A stretch of DNA of 64,000 bases. Origin: Streptomyces sp. NRRL F-5126 (GTDB taxonomy: Bacteria > Actinomycetota > Actinomycetes > Streptomycetales > Streptomycetaceae). Of the stretch, positions 1 to 6,071 are shown in pieces. The position numbers were made by a program, and so were the translations under genes. Each line of letters starts with the position of its first letter. Position 1 is the stretch's first letter. Under the pieces are notes generated by a model. That model was given only the letters and a program-made list of their open reading frames with translations, searched no databases and had not been told where the DNA came from. The DNA is taken from the NCBI RefSeq assembly GCF_000721265.1, contig NZ_JOFZ01000008.1:310001-374000 (forward strand). The letters run 5' to 3'.

Positions 1-529
1 GTCCTGGGTCGCTGTCGTAGTGCACGCCGTTGCCGTACGGGAGGAGGCCGAGGCCGTTCGTCACGGGGCGCAGCTCGGGACCGTACGAGTCCGTCGTGCC
101 GCCCTCGTACCAGCAGATCGAGCCCGCGCTCACGCCGCTGAGCACGACGCCGGCCCGCCATGCGCGGCGCAGGATCCCGTCGAGGCCGTGGACCCGCCAG
201 ACGGCCAGCAGGTTGGCGACCGAGCCGCCCATCACCCAGACGACGTCCTGCTCCATGACCGCGCCCTCGATGTCGTCCATGTTGGGCATGGGGAAGAGCT
301 GGAGCGGCGTCATGTCGAAGCCGGCCACGCGGGCGGCCTCGGCGGCCCTGGCCGTGAAGGCCTCCGCGTCGCCGATCGCCGTCCCGACGTACATGACACG
401 GGGCCTGCGGCCGTGCGCGCCGGAGAGTTCGACGGCGTGGTGCACCAGGGCGCCGAAGGCGACCGCCGTCCGGCGGCCCTGGCGCAGGCCGCCGGAGGTG
501 GCGAGGACGGTGGGCTGCGGGGCTGTCAT
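1..529 (-). CDS. Peptidase S51 (dipeptidase E-like), 3' end outside window
   Basis: Partial gene entering from the left edge. Reading from the ATG at 529 on the minus strand gives MTAPQPTVLATSGGLRQG followed by MYVGTAIGD, then VVWVMGGSVANLLAVWR and the nucleophile segment GVSAGSICW. The last is the serine elbow of the peptidase E / cyanophycinase-like (S51) family, which cleaves small Asp-containing peptides or related substrates in the cytoplasm. The C-terminal part, including the expected catalytic His/Glu region, lies beyond position 1, so completeness cannot be judged. It is divergent from the DUF2797 gene with a 58-bp gap. The family assignment is good; the substrate is unknown. Confidence 0.85.
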   Translation of the reverse strand, partial: MTAPQPTVLATSGGLRQGRRTAVAFGALVHHAVELSGAHGRRPRVMYVGTAIGDAEAFTARAAEAARVAGFDMTPLQLFPMPNMDDIEGAVMEQDVVWVMGGSVANLLAVWRVHGLDGILRRAWRAGVVLSGVSAGSICWYEGGTTDSYGPELRPVTNGLGLLPYGNGVHYDSDPG

Positions 530-574
530 GACGGGCGAGCTTAGCGAGCACGGCTGATTGTCAGTGGTGGCCCC

Positions 575-580
575 TACGCT
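575..580 (+). promoter_or_regulatory. -10 box TACGCT of a likely leaderless promoter
   Basis: TACGCT ends 7 nt before the GTG at 588, the spacing expected when transcription starts at the start codon. No ribosome-binding site with usable spacing precedes this GTG, which supports the leaderless reading and helps choose the start. No clear -35 is visible. Confidence 0.45.
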
Positions 581-587
581 CGGAGAG

Positions 588-1658
588 GTGTCGGACACAT
601 GGCGGTGTGCCGGACTGCGGTGGAGTGGTGGCGTCGACGGCTGCCCTGCCGGGCCCGGACTGGTCTGGGAGTTCCACGGAGCCTGGGAGTTCCACGGAAC
701 TCGGGAGTCCCACGAAGAGGTGGGGGAGAACGGGGGTGCGTATGGCGGGAGGCATAGCGGCGCCGGGCCCGGTGGTGGGCCCGGCGGAGCAGCGGGGCGC
801 GTGAGCGCCCTGGCGTACGGACGCGAGCTGGGGTTTCACGCCGTCGGTACGCGCCGGTGCACCGGCGCGGGACGCGGGCGCTGCCCCCTCGCGGCCGAGG
901 TGCCGGCCCGGAGCACGGGGGCCCAGTGTCCCGAGTGTGCGCGCCTCGACCGTATGCGCTCCGTCGCCGCCGACACGATGGCCGACGATCCGCGTCCCTA
1001 CCGCGTCTATCTGGCGTGGTTCGGTCCGGGGATGCGGAAAGTCGGCATCACCGCGGAGGCGCGCGGCTCCGCCCGGCTGCTCGAGCAGGGCGCCATCGCC
1101 TTCAGCTGGCTCGGCCGCGGCCCGCTGATGGCGGCGCGCCGCACGGAGGAGCTGCTGCGTGCCGCGCTCGGGGTGCCGGACCGTATCCCGTACGCGGCCA
1201 AGCGCGCGGCGCGTGCCGGGCTGCCGCCGCGGCCCGAGCGCGCCGCCGCGCTGGCGGAGCTGCACGCCCGCGCGGTGGCGCTGCCGGGCTGGCCGGAGTC
1301 GCTGGAGCGGGCTCCGTTCGCCCCCGTCGACCACGCGGCCGTGTTCGGCCTCGAAGACGGGGCGGGTACGGGTGCGGGCGGTGGCGGCGGCCTGCCGCCG
1401 GCAGCGGTGGTGACGGAGCTGGTGGCGGGCGGGTCCATCGCGGGACGCCTGGTCGCGGCGGCCGGCCCCGACCTGCACGTGGACGTCGAGGGTGAGGGCG
1501 TCGTCGTGGTGGACACCCGGCTGATGAAGGGGTGGCGGCTGGGGCATACGGGGCAGCAGTCGGGGCGCGGGGGAAGTGAGGGACGCGAGGGGCGCGGGTC
1601 GTGGCTCGACCTGCCGGTACGGCAGGTGCGTGGCGACGTGCAGGACGGACTGTTCTGA
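588..1658 (+). CDS. DUF2797 family protein with Cys-rich N-terminus
   Basis: Conserved actinobacterial DUF2797 protein of about 356 residues; function unknown. Landmarks are the N-terminal TWRCAGLRWSG, then Cys pairs (RRCTGAGRGRCPL and AQCPECARLD) that look like a zinc site, then the core YLAWFGPGMRKVGITAEARG followed by RLLEQGAIAFSWLGRGPLMAARR. The GTG at 588 is preferred because it directly precedes the conserved TWRCAGL block and sits 7 nt after a -10 box; an in-frame TTG at 558 is possible. Between the first conserved block and ALAYG there is a Gly/Glu/His-rich insertion of about 45 residues built partly from an 18-bp tandem repeat, which I regard as a lineage-specific expansion. The core resembles a GIY-YIG-like fold only in the loosest sense, so I do not assign nuclease activity. 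Confidence 0.8.
   Translation: MSDTWRCAGLRWSGGVDGCPAGPGLVWEFHGAWEFHGTRESHEEVGENGGAYGGRHSGAGPGGGPGGAAGRVSALAYGRELGFHAVGTRRCTGAGRGRCPLAAEVPARSTGAQCPECARLDRMRSVAADTMADDPRPYRVYLAWFGPGMRKVGITAEARGSARLLEQGAIAFSWLGRGPLMAARRTEELLRAALGVPDRIPYAAKRAARAGLPPRPERAAALAELHARAVALPGWPESLERAPFAPVDHAAVFGLEDGAGTGAGGGGGLPPAAVVTELVAGGSIAGRLVAAAGPDLHVDVEGEGVVVVDTRLMKGWRLGHTGQQSGRGGSEGREGRGSWLDLPVRQVRGDVQDGLF
669..722 (+). repeat. Three tandem 18-bp units inside the DUF2797 gene
   Basis: Units begin at 669, 687 and 705. The first two share gagttccacgga exactly and the third is diverged. Because 18 is a multiple of three the reading frame is kept, encoding EFHGAW, EFHGTR and ESHEEV. The repeat lies in a poorly conserved segment, so it is tolerated by the protein. 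Confidence 0.75.
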
Positions 1659-1706
1659 GGCCAGGGCCTTGTGGACACTTTCGGGGTGTGCGCCGAGAGT
1701 GGGGCC

Positions 1707-2660
1707 ATGAGCGATCAAGGGGTGGACGAGCGGGCCGCCGTGCGGGCGTTCCGTGAGCGTGCCGGGCTGCCAGGCCTGATCGACGTGCACACGCACTTCA
1801 TGCCGGACCGCGTGCTGCGCAAGGTGTGGGCGTACTTCGACAGCGCGGGTCCGCTCGTGGGGCGCGTGTGGCCGATCACCTATCGGCAGGAGGAGGACGA
1901 ACGCGTCGCGCTGCTGCGGGGGTTCGGCGTGCGCGCGTTCACATCGATGATCTACCCGCACAAGCCGGGCATGGCCGAGTGGCTCAACGGCTGGGCCGCC
2001 GGCTTCGCCGCCCGTACGCCCGACTGCCTGCGGACGGCCACGTTCTTCCCCGAGCCCGGCGCCGAGGGGTACGTGCGGGAGGCCGTGTCGGGCGGGGCGC
2101 GGGTCTTCAAGGCGCACGTCCAGGTCGGCGGGTACGACCCGAACGACCCGCTCCTCGATCGGGTGTGGGGGCTGCTCGCGGAGGCCGGCGTGCCCGTGGT
2201 CACGCACTGCGGCTCGGGGCCCGTGCCGGGGAAGTTCACGGGGCCGGGGCCGGTGCGGGAGCTGATGGCGCGCCATCCACGCCTGCGGCTGGTCGTCGCG
2301 CACCTCGGCATGCCCGAGTACACGGACTTCCTGGCGCTCGCGGAGAAGTACACGGAGATGCGGCTGGACACGACCATGGCGTTCACCGACTTCACCGCCG
2401 AACTCGCCCCCTTCCCGGGCGGCGGGGACGCGCTCGCGCGCCTCGCCGGCCTCGGGGACCGGGTGCTGCTCGGCACGGACTTCCCCAACATCCCGTATCC
2501 GTACGTGCACCAGCTTGAGGCGCTCGAACGGCTCGGGCTCGGCGGGCACTGGCTGCGAGCGGTCTGCTACGGGAACGCGGCGGCGCTGTTCGGCGTTGAC
2601 GAGGCAGCCGGTGCGCCGGGTGTCGCGCAGGGTGAGGACGCGGGTCTCACCGGTTCCTGA
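1707..2660 (+). CDS. Amidohydrolase family 2 (TIM-barrel metal hydrolase)
   Basis: Amidohydrolase-2 / aminocarboxymuconate-semialdehyde decarboxylase-like superfamily, about 317 residues, cytoplasmic. The metal-binding HxH is visible as IDVHTHFMP near residue 24, a second metal His lies in VVTHCGSGP, another His in VVAHLGMPEY, and the C-terminal Asp in LLGTDFPNIPY. The full set of expected ligands makes it probably active, as a hydrolase or a decarboxylase; the substrate cannot be inferred. ATG 1707 is chosen over the upstream in-frame GTG at 1671 because MSDQGVDERAAV leads straight into the family N-terminus. It lies downstream of DUF2797 in the same direction with a short gap, so co-transcription is possible. 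Confidence 0.85.
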   Translation: MSDQGVDERAAVRAFRERAGLPGLIDVHTHFMPDRVLRKVWAYFDSAGPLVGRVWPITYRQEEDERVALLRGFGVRAFTSMIYPHKPGMAEWLNGWAAGFAARTPDCLRTATFFPEPGAEGYVREAVSGGARVFKAHVQVGGYDPNDPLLDRVWGLLAEAGVPVVTHCGSGPVPGKFTGPGPVRELMARHPRLRLVVAHLGMPEYTDFLALAEKYTEMRLDTTMAFTDFTAELAPFPGGGDALARLAGLGDRVLLGTDFPNIPYPYVHQLEALERLGLGGHWLRAVCYGNAAALFGVDEAAGAPGVAQGEDAGLTGS

Positions 2661-2730
2661 GAGGAATTTCTCAGGCAATTCACAGAAAGGCGCAAGACGG
2701 CTCTCAGAGGCTCTGCCCAGGGTGAGGAGC

Positions 2731-3549
2731 ATGACGATCACCTCGCCCCGCGGGCGCACCGAAATGCTGAAGCCGGACGGGAGCCCCGTCCGCGTACTCG
2801 TCGTCGACGACGAGGCGTCGCTCACCGAGCTGCTGTCCATGGCCCTCAGGTACGAGGGATGGGAGGTGCTCAGCGCGGGCGACGGCTCCGCCGCGATGGA
2901 CTCGGCGCGCGACTTCGCGCCGGACGCGGTGATATGGGACGTCTCGCTGTCCACGGTGGGCGTCTCGGCGGGGGGAAGCGCCGCAGGCGAGCCCGGCGGG
3001 GGCGGCGCGGTGGCCCAGGCGCCCGACGCCAGGGCGGTGCTGCGGCGGCTGCGGACCGAGCTCCCGCAGGTGCCGGTGCTCTTCCTGACCACCAGGGACG
3101 GCGTCGAGGAGCGCATCGCGGGCCTCACGGCGGGCGGCGACGACTACGTCACCAAGCCGTTCAGCCTGGAGGACGTGGTGGGCCGGCTGCGCGGCCTGAT
3201 CCGCCGCTCCGGGGTGGCGACCGTGCGCAGCGAGTCGATGCTGGTCGTCGGCGACCTCACGCTGGACGAGGACAGCCACGACGTGACGCGCGGCGGCGAC
3301 TCCATCCACCTCACGGCGACGGAGTTCGAGCTGCTGCGCTACCTGATGCGCAATCCGCGCCGGGTGCTGTCCAAGGCGCAGATCCTCGACCGGGTGTGGT
3401 CGTACGACTTCGGCGGGCAGGCCAACGTGGTCGAGCTCTACATCTCGTACCTGCGGCGCAAGATCGATGTCGGCCGCCCGCCGATGATCCACACGCGGCG
3501 CGGAGCCGGTTACCTGATCAAGCCGGGGGAGCCGGGCACAGTGCGCTGA
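2731..3549 (+). CDS. OmpR/PhoB-type response regulator with receiver-domain insertion (orphan)
   Basis: 272-residue regulator: receiver domain at residues about 20-157, winged-helix DNA-binding domain at about 170-265 ending GAGYLIKPGE. Acidic pocket D26/D27, phospho-acceptor D70 (VIWDVSLS) and K142 (VTKPFS) are present. Where family members read D-V-x-L-P followed closely by the next helix, this protein has about 25 extra Gly/Ala-rich residues (75-100) between D70 and VLRRLR. The insertion is adjacent to the phosphorylation loop and may alter phosphorylation or dimerisation. ATG 2731 follows GAGGAGC; the longer upstream reading runs back into the amidohydrolase gene and lacks family character. 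No histidine kinase gene lies beside it, so it is an orphan regulator here. Confidence 0.88.
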   Translation: MTITSPRGRTEMLKPDGSPVRVLVVDDEASLTELLSMALRYEGWEVLSAGDGSAAMDSARDFAPDAVIWDVSLSTVGVSAGGSAAGEPGGGGAVAQAPDARAVLRRLRTELPQVPVLFLTTRDGVEERIAGLTAGGDDYVTKPFSLEDVVGRLRGLIRRSGVATVRSESMLVVGDLTLDEDSHDVTRGGDSIHLTATEFELLRYLMRNPRRVLSKAQILDRVWSYDFGGQANVVELYISYLRRKIDVGRPPMIHTRRGAGYLIKPGEPGTVR

Positions 3550-3766
3550 TGGCCCGTTCACAGCTACCGGCAGGAAGGATCACCACCAGCCACGGCATAA
3601 CATCCTCAACCGGGTGGATCATGGGACCGGTACGGGAAGGCGTACGGGAGGAGGCCCGCGGGGCCGCCGTCCGCCCGCGGGCGCTCAGCGCACCCGCCGC
3701 ACGGCCCGTACAACCCGCCGAAGGTCCGGTACCCGCCCGGCCGGATGGAACCGAGGAGGCTGGCCC

Positions 3767-4606
3767 ATGGTCGCCGGAGCCCACCGCGCGAAGCGTCCCG
3801 CACGGACGAGCGTGTGGCTTGAGGGGAAGCCGAGGGTCCGCGGGCGGCGCCACGAGCGGCCGGACCAGTCACCGCCCGCCGCGGGCGCGCCGCAGGCCGC
3901 GGCCGGCGACTCCACGGCCCTGGACCGTGACCGCATCACCGAGGTCTCCGTCCGCCTGCTGGACGCTGAGGGCCCGGAGAGGTTCTCCATGCGGCGGCTC
4001 GCCTCCGAGCTCGGAGTCACGGCGATGTCGCTGTACTGGTACGTGGACACCAAGGACGACCTGCTCGAACTCTCCCTCGACCACGTATTCGGCGAGGCGA
4101 GCGTGCCCGAGGTCGCCGGCGCGACGGACGAGGACTGGCCTGACCAGCTGCGCGCGCTCGCGGCCAGCTACCGCTCCGTGTTCGTCGACCACCCGTGGGC
4201 GTCGCCGCTCATCGGCAAGTACCTGAACATCGGCCCCTGTGCCACGCTCTTCTCCAGCGCCGTGCGATCCGTCGTCCGGCGCATGGGCCTGCCGCCGCGC
4301 GTGCAGCGCGGCGCGATCTCGGCCGTCTTCCAGTTCGTGTACGGCTTCGGCACCATCGAGGGCCACTACGTGCAGCGGTGCGCGGACGCCGGGCTCAGCC
4401 AGGACGAGTACTACCGGCTCGCCATGGGCACGATGGACGAACAGCCCCGCCTCAGGGCGGCGTTCGCCTCCACGGGCGAGCCCGTCGAGGCGCGCGGAGC
4501 CTCCACCGTCCAGGAGATGCGCGAGCGGGACTTCGAGATCGCCCTCGACCTGCTGGTGGCGGGCATCGAGGCCCTGCGGGTGCGGGGCGCCGCCGCCACA
4601 CCCTGA
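3767..4606 (+). CDS. TetR-family regulator (TetR_C-like)
   Basis: 279-residue TetR regulator. The HTH spans RITEVSVRLLDAEGPERFS through LASELGVTAMSLYWYVDTKDDLLE, and the long C-terminal ligand domain (WASPLIGKYLNIGP, QFVYGFGTIEGHYVQ) resembles the tetracycline-repressor C-terminal class. ATG 3767 is preceded by GAGGAGG at 7-nt spacing and is clearly better than earlier in-frame ATGs. The N-terminal 45 residues are basic and Pro/Ala-rich, longer than usual. The preceding 217 bp (3550-3766) hold no gene I can support. It is convergent with the PPOX-class oxidoreductase gene; its target is unknown. Confidence 0.88.
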   Translation: MVAGAHRAKRPARTSVWLEGKPRVRGRRHERPDQSPPAAGAPQAAAGDSTALDRDRITEVSVRLLDAEGPERFSMRRLASELGVTAMSLYWYVDTKDDLLELSLDHVFGEASVPEVAGATDEDWPDQLRALAASYRSVFVDHPWASPLIGKYLNIGPCATLFSSAVRSVVRRMGLPPRVQRGAISAVFQFVYGFGTIEGHYVQRCADAGLSQDEYYRLAMGTMDEQPRLRAAFASTGEPVEARGASTVQEMRERDFEIALDLLVAGIEALRVRGAAATP

Positions 4607-4622
4607 GGGTTCAGGGCTCAGG
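4602..4622. terminator. Small hairpin between convergent genes
   Basis: CCTGAG at 4602-4607 and CTCAGG at 4617-4622 flank a 9-nt loop and overlap both stop-codon regions. It could act as a weak bidirectional terminator. There is no U-tract. Confidence 0.3.
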
Positions 4623-5088
4623 ACTCCGGGGCGAGGCGCGCCGGGAAGCCGCCGGTGGCCAGCGGGGACCAGCGCTCGGGCGTGATGCGGATGATGGACT
4701 TGCCCTGCTTGACCATCGCCTCGCGGTACTCGTCCCAGTCGGGGTGCTCGCCCGAGATGTTGCGGAAGTACTCGACGAGCGGCTCGACGGACTCCGGCAC
4801 GTCGAGCACCTCGGCGACGCCGTCGACCTGCACCCACGGCCCGTTCCACTCGTCGGACAGGACGATCACGCTGACGCGCGTGTCGCGCTTCGCGTTCCTC
4901 GTCTTGGCGCGCTCCGGGTAGGTCGACACGACGATCCGGCCGGAGTCGTCGACGCCGCAGGTGAGCGGGGAGCCCTGGGGGCGGCCGTCGGAGCGCGTGG
5001 TGAGCAGGATCGCCCGGTGCCGCGGCCGGACGAACTCCAGCAGCGCCTCGCGGTCGACGACGGTGTTCGTTGCGATGTTCGGTGCCAT
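4618..5088 (-). CDS. PPOX-class F420/flavin-dependent oxidoreductase
   Basis: 156-residue pyridoxamine 5'-phosphate oxidase-fold protein of the actinobacterial PPOX class, split-barrel, predicted to bind F420 or FMN. Typical features are RHRAILLTTRSDGRPQGSPL at the N-terminus, VVSTYPERAKTRNAKRD in the cofactor/phosphate-binding region, and VSVIVLS...WVQVDGVAEVLD. The C-terminal YFRNISGEHPDWDEYREAMVKQGK is also family-like. No signal peptide, so cytoplasmic. Start ATG at 5088. It is convergent with the TetR gene; the substrate is unknown. Confidence 0.87.
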   Translation of the reverse strand: MAPNIATNTVVDREALLEFVRPRHRAILLTTRSDGRPQGSPLTCGVDDSGRIVVSTYPERAKTRNAKRDTRVSVIVLSDEWNGPWVQVDGVAEVLDVPESVEPLVEYFRNISGEHPDWDEYREAMVKQGKSIIRITPERWSPLATGGFPARLAPES

Positions 5089-5171
5089 GGCGGCAGCCTA
5101 CGGCGGGTGCGCGCCGGGGGCTGCCACCCGCCCGCCGGGCTCTCGTCGCGATGCCCGGCGGACGCGGCGCG

Positions 5172-5999
5172 TCACATCATCGGCGGCAGCTCGCCCTGGA
5201 CCGCCTCGATGTGCAGCTCCACCTTCAGCACGGCGCCGACCATCGCGACGCCGGCCTGCACGACCTGGTTGAAGTTCATCGCGTAGTCCTCGCGGCGCAG
5301 CTCGGTCGTCGCGCTGAAGGCGGCGCGCACGCCGCCCCACGGGTCGGAGCCGCTGCCCAGGTAGGAGAGCGCGAGGTCGACGTCGCGCTCCACGCCGTGC
5401 AGGGCGAGCTTGCCGTGCACGGTCCACCGGTCGGTCCCGGCCGGCACGAGGGACGTGCTGCGGAACGTGATGTCGGGGAACGCCTCGACGTCCAGGAAGT
5501 CCGGCGACTTGAGGTGCTTGTCGCGCAGCCCGTTGCCGGTGTCGATGCTCGCCGCCGCGATGGTCGCCTCGACGTGCGAGCCGATGTACTCGCCGCCGTC
5601 CTCGACGATCTCGATCGTGCCGCCGAACTCGTTGAACCTGCCGTGCACGCTGGCGAGGCCGAGGTGCTGGGCGACGGCGCTCACCGTCGAGTGCGCCGGG
5701 TCGATGGACCACGAGCCGGGCGGGGGCAGCTCGAAGCCGCCCTGCCGGGCGAGTACGACCGTGCCGATGTCCGCGCGGCCGCTGGCGGTGACCAGGGCAG
5801 TTGCGGCCGAAGGCGTGTAGCCGATGGCGGTCACGACCACCGTGTAGGGCCCGGGGGCCAGCGTGTCGGGCGCGGTGACGACGCCGTCGGCGTCCGCGTC
5901 GGCGCGCAGCACCTGGCTGCCGTTGGTGTCCGTGAGGGTCACGACCGCGTGCTGCACGGCCCAGCCGTCCCGCGTCCTGACCTGTGCGCGAAGTCCCAT
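5172..5999 (-). CDS. YceI-family lipocalin-like protein with N-terminal carboxypeptidase-regulatory-like domain
   Basis: 275 residues in two parts. Residues 1-85 form a beta-sandwich repeat of the carboxypeptidase-regulatory type (AVVTLTDTNGSQVLRADADADG, PGPYTVVVTAIGY). Residues about 95-275 form a YceI lipid/polyisoprenoid-binding domain, recognised by GSWSIDPAHSTVSAVAQHLGL, GGTIEI and FPDITFRST. No signal peptide is visible, unlike many YceI proteins, so it is probably cytoplasmic or exported by another route. It lies 72 bp downstream of the exporter gene in the same direction, and that exporter ends in three copies of the same accessory domain, so the two products may share a binding partner. 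Confidence 0.85.
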   Translation of the reverse strand: MGLRAQVRTRDGWAVQHAVVTLTDTNGSQVLRADADADGVVTAPDTLAPGPYTVVVTAIGYTPSAATALVTASGRADIGTVVLARQGGFELPPPGSWSIDPAHSTVSAVAQHLGLASVHGRFNEFGGTIEIVEDGGEYIGSHVEATIAAASIDTGNGLRDKHLKSPDFLDVEAFPDITFRSTSLVPAGTDRWTVHGKLALHGVERDVDLALSYLGSGSDPWGGVRAAFSATTELRREDYAMNFNQVVQAGVAMVGAVLKVELHIEAVQGELPPMM

Positions 6000-6071
6000 C
6001 CCGCGTTCTCTCCTTGGTCTTGCTGTGTGACGGGGCGGCGCGGCGGACGTGTCCCGTCCGCCGCGCGCCTG

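Noticed and set aside
20..557. Two plus-strand open frames at the left edge
   Set aside because: They are antisense shadows of the peptidase S51 gene, whose minus-strand product shows the GVSAGSICW motif.
561..3128. 855-codon minus-strand open frame
   Set aside because: Low-complexity Arg/Pro/His translation with no domain, opposite to three well-supported genes; a typical high-GC artefact.
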